Part shown: positions 11,624 through 23,799 of the stretch, in pieces
Layout: every line of letters starts with the position of its first letter
Position numbering within the stretch: the stretch's first letter is position 1
NCBI RefSeq assembly: GCF_932526225.1
Contig: NC_064040.1
Location: 3,414,181-3,478,180, forward strand
Length of the DNA stretch: 64,000 nt
Source of the DNA: Nematostella vectensis
Lineage: Eukaryota; Cnidaria; Anthozoa; Actiniaria; Edwardsiidae
Direction of reading: 5' to 3'
Notes under the pieces: model-generated
Told to the model about the DNA's origin: nothing
Database searches by the model: none
The model's input: only the letters and a program-made list of their open reading frames with translations
Program-made: the position numbers and the translations under genes

Positions 11624-11850
11624 CTATGAGCGCTAGCTCTTCATCGGGGCAAAAGATTCATTTCCCTGATAACTCAAACTCGGAGATTCAACCTGAGAAA
11701 CCTCCTATTTGTCACGTCTGTCGACTAGGCACTCCAGCGCCGTTACTGTTATCGACGAATCTTTCTCAAGGGAAACAAATACTACCTGAAGTCGCTAATG
11801 TTTCAGTTTCGCCATCGAGTTTCAGAGCGTATGCTTTGTCAAACTGTTAG
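11624..11850 (+). CDS. Unassigned short ORF, possibly coding
   Basis: A 75-residue frame runs from ATG 11624 to TAG 11850. It is rich in Ser and Pro, holds one CHVC pair (PPICHVCRLGTPAP), and its composition looks more protein-like than most frames here. No splice sites, homologue or promoter support it. It directly follows a dispersed repeat, so it may be a piece of an old element instead. I do not recognise the product. Confidence 0.2.
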
Positions 11851-13420
11851 AAACGCTACAAAATGCGTAAGGTGTCGTGACGTGGATGCGTGGGCCGTAA
11901 CAAGTCGCGAGGGGCCTGGGGCGAATAAGTCCACAGGCTGCCATTCACTAGGAAACCTACCCATAAAATAGTATAGATATTTACATATATCTGTATAGCT
12001 TATCTATAATTTGTTTTTCTTACTAATGAACTTTAATGTCCTACAAATCGTGGAAAGTTGAGATAATTGATCCTTTAACTTCGAACGCGATCAGCAGAAC
12101 AGTTTACGTTTACATGTTTGTTATTGTAGCTTCAGTAGGATCAGTTTTAACTTCAACTACCGATTAATTTGTTTCTGGAATTATCGGAAATGCGTCAGCA
12201 TGGATTTGAATTATCTTAGTGTCATATTTGCAATTAAGAATATTAACAGTTGAAACATATTCAAACCGTTTCAGAAAGCGTTTCTTCACCAAAACCACCG
12301 ATAAGTCGTGTAATTTCTAACAAGTATTCATGATCATCTTAAAACAATGCCAATAAGTTTCATAGTTTCAAGTTCTTAATATTTTGTTTTTAATTTTACT
12401 TCAAACATTGTGTTTTGAAGTCATTTGTCTTTCCGAGCATAATCTGGTATTGTTTTATCTTTTGGATGTTTTCAAATATCTAGAATCTTAGTATATCTTA
12501 ATATCCGAAGAATTCAATGGAATGTTTTAGGAGGGATTACCCAAATGTTCTTATGGAAACGTAAGCACATGCTAGGGGATAGGAGGGGGATTTTGGGGGC
12601 ATGCCCCCCCCCTCCCCCTGTGAAAAAAAAGTATTTTCCCCAGGGGACTCCTGCATTTTCGGAAGCGTTATGAATACGCTGCGAGCACGTCTTAAGGAAA
12701 TGCACCCCTAGATCTCTAATTTCTGTATTCTGAAAGCCTCCTACTTCATTGGAAGGTCCGGGAAGTTGAGTACCACTGCGAGCAAAAACGAAATACCTAA
12801 GAGAGGGCTGTCTCCGCTATATTTACTTACTAATCATATGTGGGGGAAGTTTCGAACCATCACAGGATGTTGGTTTTTTGGCTATAGCTCTTACATAGAT
12901 GATAACTTGATTACCAAAATATGAACTTGCATTCTTATGGGATTTCGTAACAAAATGTGCATAAGCTCGCATATATATATGAGAGTTTTTTAAGGGCAAG
13001 TGTTAATTCTATTTCTTTTTCTATTTATATTTTGGAAATACTTTTTGCAAGCAATAAGCCGAAGAAAAACGCTCATAAGACCATATCCAACTATTACGTT
13101 AGACAAGAATACCATGACGAGCCATAATGACTAAAGTATTGAACCTTTTTGAATCATGATTGGGCTTCGCTCACTTCATTACTGTGTAAGTGAACCTTTG
13201 TTCTAGTCGTGGAGGGTGTGCGAACGCACCCTGCTCCCCCCCCTCCCCTCTTTGTTTGCGCCTGTTTACGGAGCAAGGGGAGAACAAATGCATAAGCGCC
13301 TTATTCCTGGATCAGACCTGCAAACAAGCACCAACAAAGTATCTCTTCAAAAATAGCAATTTGAAAGTAGCAAAAAAGTTGTTTCAAAATGTAAACGTTT
13401 TTGATAGGTAAAAGCCATGG
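11851..13420. other. Non-coding stretch with hAT-MITE-like fragments
   Basis: No gene is seen. At about 12575-12645 a G-rich then C-rich patch (GGGGGCATGCCCCCCC) resembles the subterminal sequence near 19590-19620 of the hAT element. CACCCCTAGATCT at 12703 resembles a decayed CAGGGG-type terminus. A second C-rich patch lies at 13215-13255. Confidence 0.4.
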
Positions 13421-13424
13421 CGTA

Positions 13425-13680
13425 TGTCAGCAGCGAAAAGATGACCTCTTGCGCACGCGCACCAAGCGCCTTGCCATGGAGGTTTTCCGGTGGACCTTGG
13501 CGCGCTAGAATGTGCTAGTGCGCATGCCCTGGCCGCGCGGCTGCTCAATTCGTTGCTGTTGATTTTGCCAAGTCAGTGAACGTCTCTATAATCTCAAAGA
13601 CGAGGAATCAGGGATATTGTGTTGTGGAGATTCAACCGCTCACGATTACATGATCACAGCGTCTTCGCATATTCTTGTAA
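13425..13680 (+). promoter_or_regulatory. GC/CpG-rich patch with a downstream donor-like GTAAGT
   Basis: 13430-13545 is unusually rich in GC and CpG for its surroundings (CTTGCGCACGCGCACC, TGGCCGCGCGGCTGC). It is followed by a donor-like CTTGTAAGTTTTATT at about 13674. This arrangement could be a promoter with a non-coding first exon, but no downstream coding exon was found to pair with it. Confidence 0.2.
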
Positions 13681-13931
13681 GTTTTATTTTATTTTATTGA
13701 GTTTTATTTGCCTTTTCGTAAGTAGTACAGATTTATTTGCTTTTTGTAAATGATTCGTTTCTCCCGGGCTCGCCCCAGGGTTTGGGGTAAAGACCAACAA
13801 TGCTAGACAAGGACTTGTCTATGATACAAGCAGCGCCTTTTTATTACTGTCGCGGATCCAAATATTCCCCGTTGCTCCCGGGCTCGCCTTGTGATCTTTC
13901 CTATCGACCCCGCATTGATATTTGACTATTA

Positions 13932-13981
13932 TTGGTTTAGCATACCCCGCGCATAAAATACCTAGGCACGCAGTATATAAA
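13932..13981 (+). promoter_or_regulatory. TATA-box core promoter candidate
   Basis: TATATAAA at 13974-13981, followed by AGGCAGTCG, lies ~40 bp after an inverted CCAAT box (ATTGG, 13931-13935). The layout is that of a focused promoter. No ORF downstream can be tied to it, so it may drive a non-coding RNA, belong to a lost gene, or be chance. Confidence 0.3.
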
Positions 13982-14631
13982 GGCAGTCGTTATTCACGCA
14001 TCTTTTGTGCGCAGGCGACTTTATCACAGCATATATAATGTACAAGTAAAATTAGCTATCCTTCAAAGAGGGTAATTTTGGAGGGGTTATGATCGAGTTT
14101 TTCGTTAGTTTGAGTCGCCTGAGAGGGAGTTATTTTGTTGTCGCCGTCTGGGTCGTAATGTGGCACTTTAGAGATAAAGCGGTATATCTTTTTGCCACAC
14201 TTTCCTTTGATTAATTGACTTTAGTGTTGGAGAAAAGGTGACGAATAACTAGATCTCGGTATTTAAAACATAAAAATAATGTCCGCAGTATTTTCTTTAT
14301 GAAGCATCTACTCTTTTTTTGGTAAAAACCCGCTAAAAGCAGCTTGATGCCAGAGATATTATTATAGGGGTATTTTCGCTGTGTTTGATGTACGATTATA
14401 TCAAATTCAAGGCCAATATTGCTTTTACTGCCAATCTGACTTTCCTAGTCGGCTTTTAACATGTTATCCCTTGTGATTAGCAACGGGAAGACAGCTCGAT
14501 CGTTTTTCGGAGATCATCTTTTTATAAAAATATACATCATTCAGCGTCAGTCGGCGATAGAAAATGGGAGCCATTATCATGCTCCAAAATTCATCCCTCA
14601 AATTAATGGTCAGTTTTATTCCTTGCTTGTT

Positions 14632-15731
14632 CTTCTTTCACGAGTTTGTTTGTTTATGCCCAATAGACAGGGAGAAAGTTCGTTCGCGTTATCTTTATCA
14701 CTCACTTTCTTTAGATTTGTTTACTCGCATTGGTATGTCAGTGTCTTTCTGAAATATTTATGGCATTATTTCAGCTTTCCATCCTCCGGAATTTCCGCTC
14801 TGACAACTAGCTGCATATAAAAAGAGAGGGGGAGGGGGTCTGAATCCAGTTTTTCCGGCTCTTTTGACCTCCATTCCGTCTTTGCTGACTAAAAATCTCG
14901 TTCCCATTCCTTGAAGCTGAAATCCAATTCCCGGCAACCCTTGTCCCGTTTCCCGTCTGAAGGAGAATCCTGGTTTCCATTCCACCCTTCAGGACCTTGT
15001 TTACTACCGCTTAGAAACGCTTTTCAAACTCTCACACATATAGACTAATGTTTTTACCTTTTATTGTTTGTTTTTTTCTTAATCGCTTTTGTCTGTAAAA
15101 GAGCGTTGATAGCTTTGAAATTGGATAAACATTTATTTATGAATTTATCAACACAATTGCAATGACTTCTTACGGCTTATTTTTAAACATAATTACCCGC
15201 GTTATGTCTCTATCTCTTTTCCCACGACATAAGTCAAGAAGCTGTAGAGGCGACAGAATATACGCCTCTATCTTTTTTACCACGACATTAGTCAAGAAGA
15301 TGTAGGGGCGATAGAATTCACGCGATTTCGCTTACTAATCAAGGTATAGTGATGAAAGCTGAAAATGCTACTGGTAATAGGTCAGTTTTCGCGAACATAG
15401 TTTCCCGCCCAGCCGTCTATATTAAGAAAGTCTCTGATATATGTATGTATACATCTTTTTTTAGAAAATATCTTCTTAGAACCTCTGCTTCAACCGAATA
15501 TTCATGTGTAAAAATTGAAGCAAATCCGCGCTTTTGAGGATTTTCGGCACTAACACGGAATTCATGCGGGGTGTGCATAAAACGCGGATCCAGAAGCGGA
15601 TCGGCGGACGCGGCGAGGTCAACATGGATGAAATTTCCAAATTACTTTAAATAAAAGATGATTTTTATATCTAAATAATACAAATTAGTCATACTGTTAT
15701 TTGTTCTGGTATCAACACCCCACTAACAATC
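14632..15731 (+). repeat. 1.1-kb tandem duplication, copy 1 (uninterrupted)
   Basis: It runs from TTCTTTCACGAGTTTGTTTG to GGTATCAACACCCCACTA. Every part recurs in order in the next copy (15732-15942 plus 19677-20577), with few substitutions. It contains an internal ~62-bp direct repeat at about 15205-15320 (TATCTTTTTTACCACGACAT). It encodes nothing recognisable; the frame 14461-14820 only reads partly through it. Confidence 0.9.
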
Positions 15732-15942
15732 ATTCTTTCACGAGTTTGTTTGTTTATGCCCAATAGACAGGGAGAAAGTTCGTTCGCGTTATCTTTATCA
15801 CTCACTTTCTTTAGATTTGTTTACTCGCATTGGTATGTCAGTGTCTTTCTGAAATATTTATGGCATTATTTCAGCTTTCCATCCTCTGGAATTTCCGCTC
15901 TGACAACTAGCTGCATATATAAAGAGAGGGGGAGGGGGTCTG

Positions 15943-18900
15943 CAGGGGTGGATCCAGGGTAGTTTACGTGAGTTCCGGAACACACTCAAAGTTTTTCAGA
16001 CCAAGTTATTTTGAACTTAAATGGCTTTTTAAAAAATACTCCGATATCCCTAGAAACTATTGGCTTGTCTGTGGAAATCATTTAATCTCCTGTATTTTTG
16101 GTTTTTAATTAAATTAAACACGTAAAAAGATGCCTTATCGTCTTTATTATTCTTATGCGACTTCACGGAGCGCCCTGGATCACAAGCTTTGGATTTGAGC
16201 TTCGATTACTTTTCGGGAACCTTCGGAAATCCGTCGGATAAGATCGGAAAATATTGTCACCAATTTGCAAGCGAGGGGGTGGGTGAGGTGTTATTATAGT
16301 TAGCCCTGGAACACACTCAAAACCTCGCGCGATTGGCTGGAATTTTTTTCATTGTGTTGGAACTCACTCAAAACCATTTTTGATTGGCTAACTCACTTGG
16401 AAACCACCGCGGAAACTATCGACAAAAGTATAAAAGGGTCTGTACCTCCCCCAACGGTCTTCTTTCGTTTGCCTTCACTAGAGTCTCAGTACTTGCATCG
16501 GAGTTTACGAAGGAATTAGTTAACAAATTGCACTAGTTTTTACTCTTTATGGCTCGTGCTCCTGTCTGTCGGAAGGAGGATTGTTCTCCCTACGACATTG
16601 GCTTAGTCTTCGACAAGATCGCCAGCTATTCGCCTCAGGACAAATTGAAATTCATCGAAAATGTATGGAAACCAGGTGAGCTTTTCGATTTCCCAGTGTC
16701 AATAGAGAATGGAAAATCTCGCAAGTTTGTTTTAAACTGGCTAAAGAAATATCCATGGCTAGCCTACCCTAAATATTACAATGGAGTGTTTTGCTTAGCT
16801 TGTGTTTGTTTCGGAGTTCAGTGTGGGCGAAACGCTAGTAAGTTAGACAAATTATTGAAGTCTCCTCTTACAAATTGGACTTCGGCCGCTTCGCGCTTTA
16901 CAAAACACGCGCAATGAAATTGTGAAATTCACAAATTTTCTATGATTGCTATAGAAGAATTTAAGAAAATGATGCGAACAGACGCTGTCCCGATAAATCT
17001 GCAGTTAAATAACATCGTTCAACAGCAAATTGCTAGAAATCGTGAGATCCTTAGGTCCCTTTTTAAAACAATTATTTTCTGTGGGAAAAACAATATCCCA
17101 CTCAGGGGCTTGAGGGATAGTGACCCCACTAATGCTGCCCTAGCTGGTAATTTCCAGGCACTGCTTGAATTCCGGGTAGATAGTGGTGACCAAATACTGG
17201 AGCAGCACCTAGAAAATGCACCAAGAAATGCCACATACATTTCAAAGACCATCCAGAATCAAATGATATCAACTGTTGGTGCTCATATTTTAAATAATTT
17301 ATCTCAAGAAATGAGAGATAGTAAATATTTTTCTGTAATGGCAGATGAAGCGGCTGATATAGCAAACAAAGAAAATCTTTCTGTTGTGATTAGATTTCTC
17401 GACTCAACCAAAAACTTCAGAGAAGAATTTATTGGATTTTATATTTGTAAGGAGGGAACAACAGGAGAGGCCATCAAAGACCTTATAACTGCAGCTGTAG
17501 TAGACTTAGGATTGATGATGGAAGACTGTCATGGCCAATGTTATGATGGCGCTGGCAATATGGCTGGACGACTTAATGGAGCCTCCTCGTTAATCAGAGC
17601 AGAACATGAGAAGGCAATTTTTGTCCATTGCATGAATCACCAGCTGAATTTGTGTATTGCCAATACCTGCCAAATACCAAATGTCAGAAACATGATGGAT
17701 GTTGTGCGAAAGCTTTTTTAATTTTTTGACAACTCTCCCAAGCGACAAGAACATTTAGAATTCAAGATCATAGAACTTTTGCAAAAAAACAAAAACAAAA
17801 AAAAAACACACTGCTTTAATTAATGTATGCCGCACCCGATGGATTGAAAGGATAGATGTTATGGACCGAATAGTTGAGCTTCCCATCCAGTCACAGCTAC
17901 ACTAGAAGATATCTCAATGAACAGACACAAGCATGAAAATACCAACTGGAATCCTACCAGCAGACAAGATGCCCAATCATTACTTAATGCTATCAACTTT
18001 TCCTTTATTGTTGCTATTGTTATTGTCAGACATATTTTGGCACTAACTAAGCGACTTACAGTGAAGCTGCAAAGTAAAGCTATGGATATCCTGAAAGCTA
18101 AAGAACTTGCTCTTCTGATATCAGTTCTCACAGAAATGAGCAATGACATTGATGCCACACACCATGAACTGTACCAGGATGCAGTGACTATCGCAAGACA
18201 AGTAGATGTACAACCAGATATGCCAAGGGTAGCTCAGAGACAGACACATAGACCCAATGCTCCTGCTTCAAATCCTGAAGACTATTAACAAGATAAATCT
18301 GACCAGAGTTTTCCTAGACCATGTACTCGAGCAGCTCGATTCTAGATTCAAGGATGATGTATTTATCTGCTACAAAGGTATTTCGATCATACCCTCTGTT
18401 TTGATTGCTACTGATGACTGGAAGCCTAATGTTTTAGAATTTTGTAACTATTACAGACAGGACAGGCCAAATTATATAGGTTTACAGGCAGAGCTTTTAT
18501 TATGGGAGAGATTATGAAAGGGGAGGGATAATAGAGGAGAAGTGATTCCAGACACTCTTAGGCTACACTGGAGGATATTGACAGATGCATATGTCAATAT
18601 TTATTTCATGTTAAAGATCCTGATCACACTTCCAATTTCATCTGCTTCTTGTGAGAGGTCCATTTCATCCCTTCGAAATCTTATAACCTATTTGAGAAGC
18701 ACAATGACTGAGGACAGATTGAATGGGCTGGCACTAATGTATACCCACAAAGACATGGATTTAGACCTGGACAGAATAATAGATTTATTTGCTCAATTGC
18801 ACCCTAGGAGAATGAGAATGGCAAACATATTAACTTAAATTTTTGCACCATCTGTTTCTAGAGGGCTTGTGAGTTATGTTCCATCTGGGTCTTACCCTTA

Positions 18901-19676
18901 AACTGATGGATAACAGCTACAGAAACTGAAACTGGTGCCTGTATAACTTTCTTAAAAAGTCATTTCTAGATGTTTTTTTTATTTAGTGATTATTTCAATT
19001 TTTCTATTGACACTGGGATTTCATGTAAAGCTCAAATGGTTTACAAACATTTCCCTGTGCTCCAGAAGCTGCAGTTTCAAATGATAAAAAAGGGGAGTAT
19101 TTTTCAAATTATATATATATTTTATAATCATTACTTCTTTCTTTTAAACTATGGTAACAATGTTGGATTTTTCTCCAGAGCTCCAGTTACTGCAGTCCCC
19201 AAGGATGAAAAAGGGGAGTTTTTATTCAAATTATATTGTCTATAATTTGTACATATCTTTTGTATATGACATATGATATTAATATTGGATTTTCTTTTCT
19301 TATTATCTTGAAAACTCCTGGACCAAGGACCAACCACAGGCTTGCCATCTATAAGTACCATTTTTCCTTCTCCTGCTCAAAGACAGTTAGTAGGCAGCTA
19401 TATTGGACATAGACCAGTGGCACCGGTTTGGATACCAGAAACTTTTTGTAGAGCAAGGTGTTCCATGTACCACCTTCAACAAAATAAAACTTTTTTTGCC
19501 TTTATGATAGCATGTTTTTTTGTTCTTTTTGGGGTAATTAACTTTTCTGAAAATGCAGAAAATGGCATTTATAGAGCTTGAAATTTCAAATTTTCTTGGG
19601 GGAGCATGCCCCCAAACACCCCTATTGTTGGTGTTTCGGTGGAAACTACTCACTCAAAAACCTGGATCCACCCCTG
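15943..19676 (+). mobile_element. hAT-superfamily DNA transposon, 3,734 bp, full-length but decayed
   Basis: The ends are exact 16-bp terminal inverted repeats, CAGGGGTGGATCCAGG (15943-15958) and its complement (19661-19676). It is flanked by a 5-bp direct repeat GTCTG (15938-15942 and 19677-19681). Copy 1 of the surrounding duplication shows the empty site, which proves the insertion and its limits. The element carries a broken transposase (16549-18838). The CAGGGG terminus and the transposase family both point to hAT. Most hAT elements make 8-bp target duplications, so the 5-bp one is notable. Confidence 0.95.
16549..18838 (+). pseudogene. hAT transposase (TTF zinc finger, DUF4371/ZMYM1-like, C-terminal dimerisation), inactivated
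   Basis: The N-terminal part (16549-16914) has a TTF-type finger region with WLKKYPWLAYPKYYNGVFCL. The middle (16942-17718) has the RNase-H-like core with the acidic motifs VMADEAADI and CYDGAGNMAG. The C-terminus (18542-18838) has SASCERSISSLRNLITYLRS, the hAT dimerisation block. In-frame stops lie at 16915-16917 (TGA), 17719-17721 (TAA) and 18515-18517 (TGA), with recognisable protein continuing in frame after each. Frame also changes near 17805, near 17890 and near 18285. The protein is related to the domesticated ZMYM1 and similar proteins of vertebrates. It cannot be active as read. Confidence 0.93.
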
Positions 19677-20577
19677 GTCTGAATCCAGTTTTTCCGGCTC
19701 TTTTGACCTCAATTCCGTCTTTGCTGACTAAAAATCCCGTTCCCATTCCTTGAAGCTGAAATCCAATTCCCGGCAACCCTTGTCCCGTTTCCCGTCTGAA
19801 GGAGAATCCTGGTTTCCATTCCACCCTTAAGGACCTTGTTTACTACTGCTTAGAAACGCTTTTCAAACTCTCACACATATAGACTAATGTTTTTTACCTT
19901 CAATTGTTTGTTTTTTTTCTTAATCGCTCTTGTCTGTAAAAGAGCGTTGATAGCTTTGAAAATGGATAAACATTTATTTATGAATTTATCAACACAATTG
20001 CAATGACTTCTTACGGCTTATTTTTAAACATAATTACCCGCGTTATGTCTCTATCTCTTTTCCCACGACATAAGTCAAGAAGCTGTAGAGGCGACAGAAT
20101 ATACGCCTCTATCTTTTTTACCACGACATTAGTCAAGAAGATGTATGGGCGATAGAATTCACGCGATTTCGCTTACTAATCAAGGTATAGTGATAAAAGC
20201 TGAAAATGCTACTGGTAATAGGTCAGTTTTCGCGAACATAGTTTCCCGCCCAGCCGTCTATATTAAGAAAGTCTCTGATATATGTATGTATACATCTTTT
20301 TTTTTTTAGAAAATATCTTCTTAGAACCTCTGCTTTAACCGAATATTCAGGTGTAAACATTGAAGCAAATCCGCGCTTTTGAGGATTTTCGGTACTAACA
20401 CGGAATTCACGCGGGGTGTGCATAAAACGCGGATCCAGAAGCGGATCGGCGGACGCGGCGGACGCGGCGAGGTCAACATGGTTGAAATTTCCAAATTACT
20501 TCAAATAAAAGATGATTTTTATATCTAAATAATACAAATTAGTTATACTGTTATTTGTTCTGGTATCAACACCCCAC

Positions 20578-20902
20578 TACCAATTATATAAGCAATTTAC
20601 TTGTTCTCTTCTGTTCTAACTCTCTAATGTGTGTCGCAAAAATATCCCATATAAATAAAGGTTGTCTGTGTTATAATAGCTGAATAAATCCCAAACCATA
20701 AAATATACTGTACAAATATTCTATCCTGTAATAGCCGTATAAATCACCTTTAAAAAAATGAAAATAAGAAAAACGTATAAAAAATAGTTCGCGTTTCGCC
20801 AGTCCGGCAGGATATTTTCCTGCGCCCCGAAATCAAGCAAAATGGCGGGTGTAACAGCGGATTTTCCGAAAAGGAAATTTCCCTAAAGCTCGTTTTATAT
20901 AC
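20578..20902. other. Non-coding spacer
   Basis: AT-rich sequence with no ORF of note. It contains a short GC-rich patch with AAAATGGCGGG at about 20839, which resembles a YY1 motif without a gene. Confidence 0.35.
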
Positions 20903-21025
20903 TTAACCAATTATACCATTTCCATTTCGGCGGATAGTGGCTTTGATAATATCTACTTCGAGCCTTCGGCTCTCGTTAAGTTATTTCGCAACTATCCACC
21001 TCAATGGAAATGATATAATTGTTAA
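20903..21025. mobile_element. Small foldback MITE-like element
   Basis: Arms 20903-20941 and 20988-21025 are inverted repeats (ATTATACCATTTCCATT against AATGGAAATGATATAAT). In the loop there is a second hairpin, CGAGCCTTCGGCTCTCG. Total length is about 125 bp, with no coding capacity. Confidence 0.75.
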
Positions 21026-21139
21026 ATATTTTGGAGTTTAATTTAAGATTATCACCTCAAGTGAAAGGCAGAGAGCATTTTTAGGCAGACCGCCAAATCG
21101 CATCCTAGCCTCTGTTTTATTGTTATGCATTTACACAGT

Positions 21140-21388
21140 CTCGCACTGTCATCCGTACACTTCCGGAGGTCCGACGGAAACCTCAACCGTAAAAAGACTA
21201 TGAATCCATTAGAATCCGCGCTATTTAACAGGCCATTCACTCTAAATTATCAATCACATCCTCAAAGAAACTTCCAATAGACAAACTGCTTTCAATATTT
21301 TGAAATATTTTTCTCGTTTTTCGTTAAAAATCATCGGAGATTGTTACGTAATCGACCGAAAGTAAAATTGGTGACAAAGCGGTTTAAA
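21140..21388 (-). mobile_element. TTAA-type MITE, diverged copy
   Basis: It is the reverse complement of the element at 35431-35685, with the same internal order: CTTCCGGAGGTCCGACGGAA, a central ATCACATCCTC, and ATTGTTACGTAATCGACCG. The terminus near 21369-21385 (GGTGACAAAGCGGTTTAA) retains TTAA-like sequence. The other end is more decayed. Confidence 0.75.
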
Positions 21389-21521
21389 ACCCTGCTTTCA
21401 AAGCACTTCACGGCGCGTGTCCTATCTTGGTTATCTGCTAAGAAGTGTAAGACCAATATCCCAACATAAGGATTAACGGCTTTAATTGCTAGTTACCCCT
21501 GAATACCTTGCTTACAATGAC

Positions 21522-21792
21522 TTCTAGGAGGCTATCCCTTGTGTCAGTTCTCAACTGTCCATTCATAAGAGGCTTTCCTATGTATAAGTTCTTAACTATC
21601 CATTCATAAGAGGCTTACCTATGTATAAGTTCTTAACTATCCATTCATAAGAGGCTTTCCTATGTATCAGTTCTTAACTATCCATTCATAAGAGGCTTTT
21701 CTATGTATCAGTTCTTCACTATCCATTAATAAGAGGATTTTCTTGTATCAGTTCTTCACTATCCATTCATAAGAGGGTTTACTTGTATCTGT
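21522..21792 (+). repeat. Minisatellite, ~41-bp unit, about 6 copies
   Basis: Tandem copies of a unit containing CTATCCATTCATAAGAGGCT and TATGTAT(A/C)AGTTCTT, becoming less exact toward the right end. Non-coding. Confidence 0.92.
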
Positions 21793-23799
21793 AGGTTTTG
21801 AGTAAGACTAAGTGCCTCTGAAGCATGACAACTGGAGGGGCTTTACGGGGTCCTAGATAAGGCAGGATTGCGGGGAACGGGGACTTGATATGTCACCACG
21901 ACGCGGGATTGAAAATATTTCAGGTGCTGTTTACTAGGGTGGGGGGATTTGGAAATATACATTTCGCGATAAAGTCTTGATCGGAGCCTTGTTTAGTTCG
22001 CTGACATGAGTTCAATTAGAAGTGACACAACCGCTAATAAAGAGCCCATTGCCCTACACCGATCGAGTATTGAAATAAGAAGGATTGTTTTTTTTTTTGT
22101 GATAGAACGTACACTAAATATTCTAAGCCGCCGTGCTAACAATGGTATGGTAGGGGGAGGGCTAGAGTAGAAGCTTGCCACCCAAAAAATACCTGACCCT
22201 GATGGCTCTAACCCCCCCAAACCCCGCACCACAAAAAAAACTTACTTTTAAAGAAAATCCCAATCTGACTACGTCACTATACATTACATCCCCTAACACT
22301 CCAGTGACATGGCAGACTAAAATTTGCACACCAGCAGTTTATATAAGACTATGATACCAGTAAAGTATTAAACACAGAATTACACACTTGATACAGTCAT
22401 TTATGCGTTACCCATGATTCTCGAGTGCAAAGTTATTTTGGTGTATGCACTCTTTAAAAAACGCCTAATTTTTATTTCATGACAAGCCGTTCTTATTTTT
22501 GGAGAATTTTAAGACTAAAACGTTCTTAACGATGTTTTCCAATTTTATTGACATTGCAGCTTGCATTACGCATACCAGCTGTTTTATACAGTATTATGTT
22601 ACCAATAGAGTATAAAAGCAGAACAACACAAATAATTAATAACATTTTAAGTCACTAGAATGAACCCAATTTGATTCTTTATTTTTAGAACGCAACACTT
22701 TAATGGAAAAAATATTTTTCTGCTATCTGAGTCTCGGCAAGTTCTTTAAAATTTGGCGAAATCTCAGGCTGAACGTTCATATAAAACATATTCTTATAAA
22801 GAAGAGTGTATATTCCTAGCATCTGCACAGGAGCATTAACAAGCCTTCTGTTTGACGTTAACTTCAGGCATGCATACGGAGTAAATTATTAAACCCCCAA
22901 TATGCATAGTTTTCTAAACCCAAACAAATTTCCGCCAAAAGGACAAGTCAAATCCCCAAATACTGGTCGGAACTCCCCCTCGCCCCTAATGTCTTTGAGT
23001 TGACAATGTTTTTTGAAAAATAATGTTTAAAAGCAAATTCACGAACAAATGCTAAGGTGATTAAGAGGATAAAGCAATTAAAATTCCTTGTTGCCCTCAG
23101 GTATTTCCTCTGCTTCTTTCCCCCTATTATACAAAAAGCCCGGAAATATAATCACTTCCACCACTATGATAATGTTTTCTTTCACTTCAAATCTTCCAAA
23201 ATATATAGATCAACACACAGATTTAATTGTACAACAACAAACGCAGGATATAACGGGACCGGAAAAAGCGTGGAAAAGGCGTGGTGAAGTGTTTGTCATT
23301 CACTCGCATAATACATTAGCTCGCATGTACGCTGCGTTTATCACAAAATGAGGAAAAAAGAACGCAACGAGAGCGAGTGGGATCACCACGTTTTTTTAGG
23401 ATTTGAGTGTTCGTCTTCAATAATTATTTATATCTATTATACTTGGTGAAAATTGGAATTCCAAAAAGTCTTACCTGGATGCTTTTGCATGTAGGCTTCT
23501 ATCCTTTTTATTTTGTTAGTGTAATATTTGGTACAATTTTTATACAGCCAAAGCTCTCTGAGCGACCGCTCTCGTAATCTACGTTAACGACGACGATTTT
23601 CAGTTCCCAAAGCCGTGCGCTCACAAGAGCCTCGACTGTATTCTGTGTTAATCTATGTTACTCTCCTCTCTTTTAGTAAAATTAATACGTGCAGTTATTG
23701 TGGCTCTGGGTGAAGCATAATTATTGTATTGCTGTTCGAGTGTGCTTGTGCATTTCCCCTGTAAACAGATAAGGCAAATATGAACAATATATTCTTCAT
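21793..23799. other. Non-coding stretch
   Basis: No gene is supported. The segments at about 22325-22390 and 22565-22630 are old diverged relatives of each other (CAGCAGTTTATATAAGACTATGATACCAG-like). The part near 22745-22810 is related to 10190-10270. Confidence 0.35.

Larger units (their letters stand above)
15732..20577 (+). repeat. 1.1-kb tandem duplication, copy 2, split by a hAT element
   Basis: The left part is 15732-15942 and the right part 19677-20577. Removing 15943-19676 and one GTCTG restores the order seen in copy 1. The pieces differ from copy 1 by scattered substitutions, a short poly-T expansion (20297-20306) and one extra GGCGGACGC-type repeat near 20455. Confidence 0.9.

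Noticed and set aside
14461-14820. 119-codon ORF and its shorter relative at 15750-15962
   Set aside because: The same sequence recurs because of the 1.1-kb duplication; Phe/Ser-rich without domain features, and disrupted in copy 2.
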